Shown here piece by piece: positions 1 to 7,833 of a DNA stretch of 32,027 nt. Every line of letters begins with the position of its first letter. Positions within the stretch are counted from its first letter, which is position 1. Origin of the DNA: Microcaldota archaeon. GTDB lineage: Archaea > Micrarchaeota > Micrarchaeia > Anstonellales > Bilamarchaeaceae. The notes beneath the pieces are model-generated. The model saw nothing but the letters and a program-made list of their open reading frames with translations. It was not told where the DNA came from and did not search any database. Position numbers and translations under genes: made by a program. The stretch is taken from assembly GCA_013425455.1 (NCBI GenBank), contig JACCLI010000023.1, positions 1-32,027 of the forward strand, read 5' to 3'.

Positions 1-49
1 GTAAATACTACGCTTTGTGCGTATGTTGCCTGAACGGAGGGTGATTAAT

Positions 50-580
50 TTGGGAGCGTACAAATACATCAAGGAAACGTACCAGAACGAATTGAGGGAA
101 AGGCCTAATTTCTACAAGGAGAAGCTTACGCTTTGGAGAAAAGGCGAGGCGGTTGTGCGTGTTGAGAGGCCGTCTAATCTTTCAAGGGCGCGCATGCTCG
201 GCTACAAGGCAAAGGTGGGGTATGCGATTGTCCGCATTAAGATGGACAAGGGAAGGAGAAGGAGGCCGACCGTGCGCATGGGCAGGCATCCGGGGCACAT
301 GTACGTGTATGTGCAGCCCGGGCTTTCGCACCAGGCGATTGCGGAACAGAGGGCCAATCGTGTTTACAAGAACATGGAGGTTTTGAATTCCTACATTGTC
401 GGGGAGGACGGGAACCACAAATTCTACGAGGTCATTCTCGTTGACATGGCAAAAGCGCAGCCGGGGCTGAAACTGGCGAAGGGGAGGGCCTTCCGTGGCC
501 TCACTTCACAGGGAAGGAAGGCGCGCGGTCTCCGGGCGAAAGGAAGGCAGAGCCAGAGGCCAGGGCCGAAGAGAAAGTGA
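50..580 (+). CDS. rpl15e: 50S ribosomal protein L15e
   Basis: Structural protein of the large ribosomal subunit, found in archaea and eukaryotes. The translation has the family landmarks in order: a GAYKYI start, the block AVVRVERP, LGYKAK, an arginine-rich stretch, LEVLNSY-type VLNSYIVGEDG, and a basic tail with FRGLTSQGRKARGLR. The length of 176 residues is near that of family members. I chose the TTG at 50 because GGAGG plus GTGAT (36-46) forms a strong Shine-Dalgarno just before it, and because archaeal L15e proteins begin almost directly with G-x-YKYI. An upstream in-frame GTG (17) or ATG (23) would add residues the family does not have. The gene stands alone in this window, with a T-rich tract after its stop. 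Confidence 0.95.
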   Translation: MGAYKYIKETYQNELRERPNFYKEKLTLWRKGEAVVRVERPSNLSRARMLGYKAKVGYAIVRIKMDKGRRRRPTVRMGRHPGHMYVYVQPGLSHQAIAEQRANRVYKNMEVLNSYIVGEDGNHKFYEVILVDMAKAQPGLKLAKGRAFRGLTSQGRKARGLRAKGRQSQRPGPKRK

Positions 581-592
581 ATTGGTCATTCC

Positions 593-620
593 TTTACTTT
601 TTTCACATTTTTACTATTCC
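593..620 (+). terminator. T-rich intrinsic terminator after rpl15e
   Basis: Directly after the rpl15e stop the plus strand carries several runs of T (CTTTACTTTTTT, then ATTTTTACTATT). This is the usual form of an archaeal intrinsic terminator, which needs no hairpin. It runs straight into the TATA box of the next gene, so part of its T content may be promoter sequence. Confidence 0.5.
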
Positions 621-628
621 TTTTTAAA
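621..628 (+). promoter_or_regulatory. TATA box, leaderless promoter of HEAT-like gene at 651
   Basis: TTTTTAAA is centred about 26 bases before the ATG at 651. In archaea transcription starts about 25 bases after the TATA centre, so the mRNA would begin at or next to the start codon. No Shine-Dalgarno lies before the ATG, which agrees. A TTACAC hexamer lies at 636-641. Confidence 0.6.
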
Positions 629-650
629 CACTTACTTACACTCCTATTTC

Positions 651-1367
651 ATGCAAAAACAAGCACCCAGAAATAACACTGCGATGCAATGGGGACCGAG
701 GCTGGACGGCGACCTTCGGAAGCCCAGAATCGCGAAGTGCACGAACGAGGAGGAGATAATGAACCTCATGGCGAGCGTGCGCTGGGAGCACATGAAGCTG
801 GGGCTGAAGGAGGCGGCGCTTAGTAAAAAGGATTCGCTTGTGCCCGCGGTAGCATACCTTGCGAAGCACGGGTGGAACGACAACCTCAGCGCGCAGCTCA
901 ATGCGAGGGAGGAGCAGTTCAAGAACATAGAGGCGAGGATTCTCGCGGAGAAGCTGGAGGCGCAGGGGAAGATAGGGAGGAGCACCATGAGCCTGCTCAT
1001 ACCTGCATATGTGATGGATGAAGTGAGGAGTTCCCCGGATCCGAGGAAAACCGCACTTGAGTGGAGGGAAAAGCTCGCAAACCTTGAGAGGCTTGAGCGC
1101 AGGATAATCAGGAAGAGAGCTGTGGAGGCGCTCGGGGAGATAGGTACCTCCGCAGCGATCGCCGAGCTTGTGAAACTGCTCTTTTGCACCGAAGGAAATG
1201 CGGATATGTGGGTGGCGAGTGCCCTGAACCATGCGGCTTCTGAAAATCCGAAGGAGGTTATTCCTGTATTGAGGAATGAGATGAAGGCTCTCGGGGATGG
1301 GGATGGTGCGGAGAAGGCTATGCAAATCCTGAATGCCACTTGCGAGAGGGTTGAGGGGAAGGCTTAA
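651..1367 (+). CDS. HEAT-like helical protein, first gene of the HEAT cluster
   Basis: A soluble, mostly helical protein of 238 residues with no signal peptide or membrane segment; its function is unknown. The C-terminal 100 residues read as HEAT-type helix pairs (KRAVEALGEIG, then AAIAELVKLL), and its end carries NPKEVIPVL, which resembles the NPKE/HPEE entry to the tail module of the neighbouring paralogues. It lacks their VNG-x-x-GD core and the CG-x-x-M ending, so it is a distant member or a degenerate one. The start at 651 is set by the TATA spacing; the open frame extends upstream into rpl15e but without support. It is separated from the next paralogue by a T-rich tract and a second promoter, so it is probably its own transcription unit. 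Confidence 0.75.
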   Translation: MQKQAPRNNTAMQWGPRLDGDLRKPRIAKCTNEEEIMNLMASVRWEHMKLGLKEAALSKKDSLVPAVAYLAKHGWNDNLSAQLNAREEQFKNIEARILAEKLEAQGKIGRSTMSLLIPAYVMDEVRSSPDPRKTALEWREKLANLERLERRIIRKRAVEALGEIGTSAAIAELVKLLFCTEGNADMWVASALNHAASENPKEVIPVLRNEMKALGDGDGAEKAMQILNATCERVEGKA

Positions 1368-1390
1368 TTTACACATTTTTCCATTTTCGA
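1368..1390 (+). terminator. T-rich tract after the gene at 651
   Basis: The 3' flank reads TTTACACATTTTTCCATTTT, a likely oligo-T terminator. It resembles the flank upstream of the 651 promoter (CACATTTTT followed by a pyrimidine run), so the segment may instead be upstream promoter sequence that was duplicated together with the gene. Confidence 0.4.
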
Positions 1391-1394
1391 TAGG

Positions 1395-1402
1395 TTTAAA
1401 TA
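1395..1402 (+). promoter_or_regulatory. TATA box, leaderless promoter of the seven-gene HEAT array
   Basis: TTTAAATA is centred 27-28 bases before the ATG at 1426, with a GATAGG stretch in the BRE position. TTACAC occurs at 1369-1374 and again at 1420-1425, directly against the ATG. This is the only clear promoter before the chain of overlapping genes that ends at 7773. Confidence 0.65.
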
Positions 1403-1425
1403 CTCTTTTTGACACTTATTTACAC

Positions 1426-1821
1426 ATGCACAGGAGCCCCAAAGAAACCCCATCCCCACAGCCAGATATGGGAATGAAAAGGCCCTTTACTGCAAAGCCT
1501 GCGCCGGATGCTTACGAGGCGGTCAGGCTTAAGCTTATCCGTGGCCACCACGACGATCTTGTACTTATGGGAAGGGAGGCGGTCCCTTCGCTTTTTGAGG
1601 CCCTTGGGGAGGAAGGCGAGATGGTTCCGCATGCCGCGATGCAGGTCCTGAGGGCGATAGCGAGGCGCGACCCGAAGGGGATGGCTCTTTTGATTACTGA
1701 TTATGTTAATGGGGAAGGCGGGGATTTCCTTGCGCAGCCCGGGAAGGCGAGCGAGGAGCTCCTGAAGGGTCTGCATGAGCTGATGGTTTTGTGCGGGAAG
1801 GGGATGAAAGATGCAGCGTGA
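1426..1821 (+). CDS. Short HEAT-repeat paralogue, array member 1
   Basis: A minimal member of the family, 131 residues. After a proline-rich N-terminus (SPKETPSPQPD) it has one starter HEAT unit (LIRGHHDDLVLMGREAVPSLFEAL broken by the MG-x-x-AVP-x-L signature), one more helix pair, and the shared tail (DPKGMALLITDYVNG, then GGD, ending CGKGMKDAA). It therefore shows the smallest arrangement of the family: N-terminal extension, starter, tail. Start at 1426 is fixed by the TATA spacing; the open frame continues upstream but has no ribosome site. Its last codons overlap the next gene by 11 bases in the +1 frame, so translation of the two is probably coupled. No catalytic motif is visible; a role as scaffold or adaptor is inference. 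Confidence 0.8.
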   Translation: MHRSPKETPSPQPDMGMKRPFTAKPAPDAYEAVRLKLIRGHHDDLVLMGREAVPSLFEALGEEGEMVPHAAMQVLRAIARRDPKGMALLITDYVNGEGGDFLAQPGKASEELLKGLHELMVLCGKGMKDAA

Positions 1822-3004
1822 GTTGAAGAAACCTGAGAATGGCCCTGTGCAGGGAAAGGGGTTCCCAAAGGAACCCATGGAAAATGTTCCTGCGGAAAGG
1901 ATACGGGAAATGCTTCTTGGGCGAAAGTTCGAGGAGGCTGCCGCAATGGGGGAGAGGGCCATCCCTAACCTTATTTTGGCTTTGGGGGATGAAGACAAGG
2001 GGGTGCGGAGTGAAGCGGTTTGTGCGATTGTTGCAATCGGCGCGCCTGCGGTTCCTGCGCTTGCTTCGGCTTTGAAGGATGGGAATGGAAGGGTGCAGGA
2101 GCAGGCGGCTTTTGTGCTTGTGAAGATAGCTGAGGGGCATCCGCTTCGCGACTGGAGGGCGGCTCTTCCCACGCTTGTTGAATCCCTGAGGAGCGGGAAT
2201 ACATGGGTGCGGGGGCATGCGGCCCAGGCGCTTGAGATTCTTGTGGAGAAGCATCCGGAGTATGAATGGGCGGGCGCGGTTCCTGTTTTTATCGAGGCCC
2301 TCGGGTGCAAGGACCCATCGGTGCGGGCGCGTTCAGCCGGGGCGCTGAAGGAGATTGCGAAGAGGCATCCTGAGTATGACTTGGAGGAGGCTGTTCCTGT
2401 TCTTATTGAAGCTCTGAATGATGAGAATGCATGGGTGAAGAGGTGCACGTATGAGGCGCTCAAAAATATTGTGAGGGGACACTCTGAGCATGGGTCGGGG
2501 AAGGCCATTGCTGCCCTTGTTGAGTGTTTGAGGCGTACTGATGAATGGGTGAAGTTTCGGGCGTCGGAGCTGCTTGTGGAGATAGGCGCACCCGCCGCCC
2601 CCGCGCTTATCGGACTCCTTGGGGATGTGGATGACGATGTGAGGAAGATTGCTGCTACGACGCTCGTGAAAATCGGCCTGGGCACCCTGACGCTCAAAGA
2701 CAGGGTGCTGTGCCTGCTGGCGCTCAGCGAGACAGATGACGTTATCGCCATCGGGATTTCTGCTGTTCCCGCGCTTGTCGAATGCATGAAGCACAGGGAC
2801 GAGGACATGTGGCAGAAGGCTGTTTTTGTGCTCGGGGAGATGGCGAAGGCGCGGCCGGAAGAGGTTGCCCATGCCATTGTTGATTATGTGAACGGGAATG
2901 GCGGGGATGCGCTTCTTGAGATAAATGAAGGGAACGATGGGGCCGCCCGAGGGATAAGCCAGGTTTTGCTGAAATGCGGAGAGGTAATGCAAAATGCAGC
3001 GTGA
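1811..3004 (+). CDS. HEAT-repeat paralogue, array member 2 (N-terminal motif A)
   Basis: A 397-residue protein made of about eight HEAT units. The N-terminus has motif A (KKPENGPVQGK, then FPKEP), followed by the starter unit (AAAMGERAIPNL). Units of about 42 residues then repeat, several joined by H-P-x-x-D/E-W/L links such as HPEYEW and HPEYDL. A unit containing KDRVLCLLAL near residue 300 recurs in the paralogue at 12262. The tail at about 348-397 has RPEEVAHAIVDYVNG, GGD and CGEVMQNAA. Start ATG lies inside the last codons of the upstream gene, with GGGAAGGGG before it. HEAT arrays form curved solenoids that bind proteins; no enzyme motif is present, so its job here as adaptor or client of the MoxR/VWA pair is inferred from location only. 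Confidence 0.85.
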   Translation: MQRELKKPENGPVQGKGFPKEPMENVPAERIREMLLGRKFEEAAAMGERAIPNLILALGDEDKGVRSEAVCAIVAIGAPAVPALASALKDGNGRVQEQAAFVLVKIAEGHPLRDWRAALPTLVESLRSGNTWVRGHAAQALEILVEKHPEYEWAGAVPVFIEALGCKDPSVRARSAGALKEIAKRHPEYDLEEAVPVLIEALNDENAWVKRCTYEALKNIVRGHSEHGSGKAIAALVECLRRTDEWVKFRASELLVEIGAPAAPALIGLLGDVDDDVRKIAATTLVKIGLGTLTLKDRVLCLLALSETDDVIAIGISAVPALVECMKHRDEDMWQKAVFVLGEMAKARPEEVAHAIVDYVNGNGGDALLEINEGNDGAARGISQVLLKCGEVMQNAA

Positions 3005-3875
3005 ATTGAAGCACTCCGGAAACCCCGAGGGGATTTCAAAAAAGGAGAAGCTGAGCCGCAGGGTTTGGAAGCACCTGATGGACACCGACAAGAGTGAAAC
3101 CATCAACGCATTCAGGTGGATTAAGGCAAATGTTGATTTATGGAGGGGGAACTGGAGCTCTGGCCACCCGGGAGGGCTTGGCAGCACATCTGGATGGGGC
3201 GTGAAGGTCCTTGAGAAGGCGCTCATAAGAGGAGATGAAGAAACGCGCTTGAAGGCTGCAACTGCGATGGGGCTTGCAGATTATCACCGCCCGTCACGCA
3301 CGGCTCCGGCGCTATTAAGCGCCATGGAAGGCGATCCCAGCGAAGGGGTGAGGCTTGAAGCCGCAACTTCCCTAGGGCTGATTGCCTATCAGGCGATTCA
3401 TATGGAGTATGAATGGGGATGGGAATTGCTGATGCCGCGCCTGGAAAACCTTCTTGGCGACTCTTTGTTGAGTAGGAGCGCGCTTCGCATAATAGGTTCT
3501 GTTCTGGAATACCAACCATACGCTGATTGTGACTCTCTAGTGAAAAAGGTGTTGGGCATCATCATTGCGGAGAGCAACGATAATTATATTGAAGCGATAA
3601 CCCGCGAAATCCTTGAGAGGCTCGGCGTCCATGGGATTCCCAGCCTGGTCAAGGCAATCGGAAATGCAAACGAAAAGGCGGGCGAGGAGGTTGCATATGC
3701 GCTCTGTAAGATTGCGAAAAAGCATCCGGAAGAGGTTGCTTCCGAGATTATTGACTATGTGAACGGGAGAGGCGGAGATATTCTTCTTGAAATAAACGCG
3801 CAGAATGATTTTGCTGCCAGCGCGCTTAATGAAGTGCTGAAAGAATGCGGAGAGGCGATGGAAAATGCAGCATAA
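2994..3875 (+). CDS. HEAT-repeat paralogue, array member 3 (N-terminal motif B)
   Basis: A 293-residue HEAT protein whose N-terminus carries motif B: KHSGNPEG, then a basic RRVWKHLMD stretch, a form shared with the genes at 4895 and 12262. The middle (about 75-240) has degenerate HEAT pairs such as LKAATAMGLADY and VRLEAATSLGLIAY. The tail has HPEEVASEIIDYVNG, GGD and CGEAMENAA. Start ATG overlaps the end of the previous gene by 11 bases (ATGCAGCGTGA). The ribosome site GGAGAGGTAAT is encoded by that gene's CGEVM codons. It is the B partner of the A-type gene before it. Function unknown. Confidence 0.85.
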   Translation: MQRELKHSGNPEGISKKEKLSRRVWKHLMDTDKSETINAFRWIKANVDLWRGNWSSGHPGGLGSTSGWGVKVLEKALIRGDEETRLKAATAMGLADYHRPSRTAPALLSAMEGDPSEGVRLEAATSLGLIAYQAIHMEYEWGWELLMPRLENLLGDSLLSRSALRIIGSVLEYQPYADCDSLVKKVLGIIIAESNDNYIEAITREILERLGVHGIPSLVKAIGNANEKAGEEVAYALCKIAKKHPEEVASEIIDYVNGRGGDILLEINAQNDFAASALNEVLKECGEAMENAA

Positions 3876-4905
3876 CGAGCCTCCGGTGATAAAAATCAGA
3901 TGCATAGTGCTGGACGACACGAAGCGCGGCAAATTTCCGAAGGAGCCCCTGAGCGATGGGGACAATTCAATGCACTACGAACGGGTGGAGGGCCTTCTCC
4001 GCGCTGGAAAAACCGCTAAGCTCCTTAGGATCGGCATTCCCGCAGTAAAGGGGCTCATTAAGGCGTTTGAAAACCCGGAGCTGAAGGCTGCCGCTTCGGA
4101 AACTCTCGGGCGCATTGTGGCGCAGCATCCTAAGTCGGACTGGGAATTTTCCGTGGAATTCTTCCTGAAAGCTTCTGAGGATGCGGACAAGCGCATGCGC
4201 GAAAATGCAATTGCCTGCGCCCTCAGGATTGCGCTCGCCCATCCGGACTACGACTGGTCTGGTGCTATCCCATTGCTGATGCTGGCTTTTGGGATGGAAG
4301 CCCCTATCGATTTTGATGCGGCGGGATTGTTCAGGAGAATCTCGGAGGCCCATCCGGAATATGACCTTGGGAAGGCGGTGTTCCATCTTGCGATGATGGT
4401 CGAAAAGAGGCATTATGGATGGGAGGACGCGATTGTTGCGATGGGAAACATAGGGGATGTGTCTGCGGTGCCTGCGCTGGAGAAGGTTTCGGGCTATTCA
4501 TGGAATGTGCAGAAGGCTGCTGCTGAGGCGCTCGGGAAGATTGTGGAGAGGCATCCTGAGTACGATTGGGGGAGAACCGCGAGGGCCCTTATCTCATTCG
4601 GTTCATTTGATGAAGGCATCCTGCTGGAAGTGAGTGCCGCGCTTTTGAAGATGGGGCCGAAGGCCGTTCGTGCGCTTGTCGAGGCCCTGGGGGACGAGAA
4701 TGTGCTGATGCGGGAGCGTGCCCTTCATGCGCTCGCGAATATGGTGGAGAGCCGCCCCAGGGAGGTCGCGCTTGAGATTGTCGGGATGGTGAATGGAAAT
4801 TTCGGGGACAGGCTGCTTGAGATACACAGCTCAAACGAGCGCATGGTGCAGGGGCTCCATCATTTGCTGCTCAAATGCGGAGAGGCGATGGAACATGCAG
4901 CGTGA
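3865..4905 (+). CDS. HEAT-repeat paralogue, array member 4 (variant motif A)
   Basis: 346 residues. The N-terminus is a reduced motif A (RGKFPKEPLSD) after a short unique lead. The starter unit follows (LLRIGIPAVKGLI), then HEAT units of about 42 residues with several H-P-x-x-D-W/L links: HPKSDW, HPDYDW, HPEYDL and HPEYDW. A DVSAVPALEKV segment marks a second type of unit that recurs in the genes at 6781 and 11410. The tail carries RPREVALEIVGMVNG, FGD and CGEAMEHAA. It overlaps the previous gene by 11 bases; here the shared overlap ends in TAA instead of TGA. The Shine-Dalgarno GGAGAGGCGATG is again coding sequence of the upstream gene. Confidence 0.85.
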   Translation: MQHNEPPVIKIRCIVLDDTKRGKFPKEPLSDGDNSMHYERVEGLLRAGKTAKLLRIGIPAVKGLIKAFENPELKAAASETLGRIVAQHPKSDWEFSVEFFLKASEDADKRMRENAIACALRIALAHPDYDWSGAIPLLMLAFGMEAPIDFDAAGLFRRISEAHPEYDLGKAVFHLAMMVEKRHYGWEDAIVAMGNIGDVSAVPALEKVSGYSWNVQKAAAEALGKIVERHPEYDWGRTARALISFGSFDEGILLEVSAALLKMGPKAVRALVEALGDENVLMRERALHALANMVESRPREVALEIVGMVNGNFGDRLLEIHSSNERMVQGLHHLLLKCGEAMEHAA

Positions 4906-6322
4906 ATTGAGGCACTCCGGAAGCCCTGAGGGGCATGCGAACGTTTTCAGGAGGGCATGGAATCATCTTACTGATTGGGAGATTAGCCCAGTGCTGAGAG
5001 GGATCAGGGAGAGGAGGATGAGAAAAGCCGAAGAGCTAATCGGCGAGCAGAAATGGGAGTCGGTCATGAAGATGGGCCGCGCCGCAGTCCCGGCCCTTAT
5101 CAGAGCCTTTGGAAAATTTGGCCCGGCAAGGAGCATGGATATCGTATGGGCGCTGGTCGGGATAGGAACCCCGGCGATTCGCGGGCTTGTTGGCGCGCTG
5201 AAGGATGAGGACGATTTTATCCGGGAATTCTCCGCCAAGGCGCTTGCGGAGATAGCAAAAAAGAAACCTAAATACAAATGGGATAAGCACGTTCCTGCAC
5301 TCATGAAGGGGCTCGAATACGGGGTGGGAAAGGGCGCAAGGGCAAATGTCGCAACATTGCTTGGCGAAGTTGAAGATGCGCGGGCATTGCCCGCCCTCAT
5401 CCTGGCGCTCAAGGATGATGATACCCATGTGATGACCTGCGCAAGGGATGCCCTGGTCAAGAAGGGCAAGCCTGCAATAGATGCATTGTATGCAGCATTG
5501 GGCAACGAAGACCCCGAAATCCGTGCGCATGCCGCATGGGCAATCTCTGGAATGAAAAGTGAACTTAAAATCGAAGGGCTCGAAGTGGCTGTGCCTACGC
5601 TCATAGGGCTGTTGGGGGACGGCAACCATGAGGTGCAGAGAAATGCCTGCGATGCATTGAGATATGTCGGGGATTCTTCCGCCATTTTGCCGTTGTATGA
5701 ATTGATGATGGGAAAGGATTCGTCTTTCCTTGAACTCCCTGCCGGAAAATTTGTTGAACTGATGGAGGGGGGTGGAACTAGGGCCGGCGAAATCGTAAAG
5801 GCAAGGGGCATCATAGCAGGCGCTGTCCTTGCGCTGGAGGACCTCGCAAAGAGGCACCCCGATTATGCATGGGAGCCCATGTTGCCGGGCTTCCTAAAGC
5901 TGGTGGAGAGCAACGACGCGTGGCTCCAGCAGATAGCCTCGGGGGCGCTGGGCTCGATAGCGGAAGGCCATCCTGAATACGAATGGAGTGATATAGCGCC
6001 CAAGGTTGCGAGAACATTATGCGTGGACCGGGGGCGTGTTGGAACACAGGCCGACAAGGCGCTGGTGAAAATGGGCATGGTTTCCGCAAAACCGCTCATC
6101 CTTGTAATGAATAACGAGCACGCGGCCCCATGGGCGGCGAGCGCACTTACGGAACTCGCAAAAAAGCACGCGGAAGATGTTGCGAAAGAAATAATCAAGG
6201 CAGTAAATGGGAAATTTGGGGAAACGCTGCAGGAAATCAGCACCGCAAACGGAATGGCTGTGCAGAATTTGAGCGACATATTGCTGGAATGCGGAAAGAG
6301 GATGGAAAATGCAACATCTTAA
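4895..6322 (+). CDS. HEAT-repeat paralogue, array member 5 (N-terminal motif B), largest of the family
   Basis: 475 residues, the longest HEAT paralogue in the cluster. The N-terminus has motif B: RHSGSPEG and FRRAWNHLTD. About nine HEAT units follow, starting with MKMGRAAVPALI. Two units use the H-P-x-Y-x-W link (HPDYAW, HPEYEW) and an earlier one the variant KPKYKW. Around residues 265-300 there is a longer insertion (MMGKDSSFLELPAGK). The tail has HAEDVAKEIIKAVNG, FGE and CGKRMENATS, slightly diverged from the others. I chose ATG 4895, which overlaps the upstream stop by 11 bases as at the other junctions. The open frame reaches back to 4793, but that part reads as shadow of the upstream gene. 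No catalytic residues are visible. Confidence 0.85.
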   Translation: MQRELRHSGSPEGHANVFRRAWNHLTDWEISPVLRGIRERRMRKAEELIGEQKWESVMKMGRAAVPALIRAFGKFGPARSMDIVWALVGIGTPAIRGLVGALKDEDDFIREFSAKALAEIAKKKPKYKWDKHVPALMKGLEYGVGKGARANVATLLGEVEDARALPALILALKDDDTHVMTCARDALVKKGKPAIDALYAALGNEDPEIRAHAAWAISGMKSELKIEGLEVAVPTLIGLLGDGNHEVQRNACDALRYVGDSSAILPLYELMMGKDSSFLELPAGKFVELMEGGGTRAGEIVKARGIIAGAVLALEDLAKRHPDYAWEPMLPGFLKLVESNDAWLQQIASGALGSIAEGHPEYEWSDIAPKVARTLCVDRGRVGTQADKALVKMGMVSAKPLILVMNNEHAAPWAASALTELAKKHAEDVAKEIIKAVNGKFGETLQEISTANGMAVQNLSDILLECGKRMENATS

Positions 6323-6791
6323 GGGAAAGAAACCTGAGAACGGCCCTGTGCGGGGAGCTTTTCGGAAGGAGCCTTACGCGAGCCCCGCGGAAGTGGAAAA
6401 GATGAACCTGCTTCTAAGGGAAAGGAAAGAGCAGGAAATCTTGAGGATGGGAAAGGGCGCCATTCCTGCGCTGGTAGGAGTGGTGAAGGAGGAAAGCCTT
6501 GTGTGGATGGGCACGGCCGCCCTCATGCTCGGAAAGATAGGAGTTCCCGCGCTTCCAGCGCTGGTTGAATGCCTTTGGAGCGACAGGCTCCAGGTGTCCA
6601 CGAGCCCGGTGTTGGCGCTGAGGATGATCGCATCAGCGCATCCGCGGGAAACTGCAAGGTGGATTGCATCTTATGTGAACGGGGAGGGTGGAGAGAGGCT
6701 CGCCAGGACTGATGAGAAGACAAAAAGGGCTTTTGATGTACTGAATAAGATGATGGAAATTGCAGGAGAGAGGATGGAAGATGAAGAGTGA
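6309..6791 (+). CDS. Short HEAT-repeat paralogue, array member 6 (N-terminal motif A)
   Basis: 160 residues. It opens with motif A (KKPENGPVRGA, then RKEP), goes through the starter unit (ILRMGKGAIPALV), two HEAT pairs (ALMLGKIGVPALPALVE and the next) and the tail (HPRETARWIASYVNG, GGE, then AGERMEDEE). The conserved tail cysteine is replaced by alanine. It overlaps the previous gene by 14 bases, the longest overlap in the array, because the stop moved three codon-like bases downstream. Its small size makes it, with the gene at 1426, a useful minimal version of the fold. Function unknown. Confidence 0.82.
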   Translation: MQHLKGKKPENGPVRGAFRKEPYASPAEVEKMNLLLRERKEQEILRMGKGAIPALVGVVKEESLVWMGTAALMLGKIGVPALPALVECLWSDRLQVSTSPVLALRMIASAHPRETARWIASYVNGEGGERLARTDEKTKRAFDVLNKMMEIAGERMEDEE

Positions 6792-7773
6792 GAAGAAAAA
6801 ACCCCAAGAAAACCCTTTGCAGGGAAAAGAATTCCCCAAAGAGCCAGCAGTGGAAGGAAAACAATCTGCAGAATACAAGAATATTAGGTCTAAGCTTTAT
6901 GCGGCAGAAGTAGAGGAGGTTTTGGGAATATGGAAGGAAAATCTAATCCCTTTCCTGAGATGCCTGAAAGACGAGAACATAAATGTAAGAATGAATGCAA
7001 AAATTGTCTTCGATAGGATACATGATGAGGCGGTCCGGTTCATCATCGGCGAGTTGCAGAAAAACAACGAAGAATTCTGGGTTGTTGCCTCCGATGCGCT
7101 GGGGGAAAGGGCGCTGGACCAGCCGGAATATGACTGGGGCCCCGCGGCCCTGACGCTGAACAGGGCAATGAGGATTAACAACAGCAGAATGCACGAGCAC
7201 GCTTCTGACGCGCTCGTGAATATGGGGAGGCACGCCGTTCCGATACTGACTGAGGACCTTAGGTCGTCCAAGAACCGGGCCAGGTGGCGCGCCGCAACCG
7301 CGCTGGGGAAGATTGCGGAGAATCACCCGGAGTACGATTGGAGTGCTACAGCCTGCGAGCTGGTCATATCATTAAGCGACGACGAGGAATGGGCGAGGCA
7401 GGAGGCCTGCAAGGCGCTTGGGAAAATGGGGAAATACGCGCTGGAAGAGTTGAAGAAAGGCATGAAAATGGGCAGCCCCATCTCCCGCAAATACTTCATG
7501 GAAGCCTTCGGCCTTGTCGGGGATGTTTCCGCATTCCGAATTCTCCTAGAAGCTGTGAATGATGGGGATAATGCCGTGAGATCCCATGCAGTGATTTCGC
7601 TTTCCAGTATCGCGGAAAGGAACCCGAAGGAGGCTGCCGCCATTGTAACTGATTTGATAAACGGAAGGATGGGGGACGAACTCATTGAGATAAGCCAGAA
7701 GAACGACCGCATAATAAAAGCCCTGAACAACGTGATGGTCGTTTGCGGGGTTAGGATGCGCGATGGGGAGTAA
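6781..7773 (+). CDS. HEAT-repeat paralogue, array member 7 (N-terminal motif A)
   Basis: 330 residues, last gene of the overlapping chain. Motif A is present as KKKPQENPLQGKEFPKEP. HEAT units follow with QPEYDW and HPEYDW links and a DVSAFRILLEAV unit like those in the genes at 3865 and 11410. The tail reads NPKEAAAIVTDLING, MGD and CGVRMRDGE. I place the start at ATG 6781, which overlaps the previous stop by 11 bases. A GGAGAGAGGATGG ribosome site lies before it; the frame is open to 6760 but without a better site. The end has no overlapping partner: 60 bases of non-coding DNA with a promoter follow before the ATPase gene. Confidence 0.83.
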   Translation: MKSEKKKPQENPLQGKEFPKEPAVEGKQSAEYKNIRSKLYAAEVEEVLGIWKENLIPFLRCLKDENINVRMNAKIVFDRIHDEAVRFIIGELQKNNEEFWVVASDALGERALDQPEYDWGPAALTLNRAMRINNSRMHEHASDALVNMGRHAVPILTEDLRSSKNRARWRAATALGKIAENHPEYDWSATACELVISLSDDEEWARQEACKALGKMGKYALEELKKGMKMGSPISRKYFMEAFGLVGDVSAFRILLEAVNDGDNAVRSHAVISLSSIAERNPKEAAAIVTDLINGRMGDELIEISQKNDRIIKALNNVMVVCGVRMRDGE

Positions 7774-7803
7774 AGTGTTGTAGAAAATGGATAAACAGCA
7801 ATA

Positions 7804-7811
7804 TTTATAAA
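7804..7811 (+). promoter_or_regulatory. TATA box, leaderless promoter of the ATPase/VWA/HEAT operon
   Basis: TTTATAAA is centred 26-27 bases before the ATG at 7834, with TTACAC at 7815-7820 and no Shine-Dalgarno. It separates the ATPase operon (7834-13476) from the upstream HEAT array. Confidence 0.65.
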
Positions 7812-7833
7812 GAGTTACACGCAGTATATTATT

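Noticed and set aside
1420-2877. 485-codon open frame on the minus strand across the HEAT genes
   Set aside because: It is the complement of well-supported HEAT coding sequence; its translation is Ser/Ala/Pro-rich without domain pattern, and it crosses gene junctions of the plus strand.
1811-7773. DNA tandem repeats or a CRISPR-like array
   Set aside because: The recurring DNA is coding sequence for HEAT units and shared tails; repeats are diverged and spacing follows protein units of about 126 bases or whole genes.
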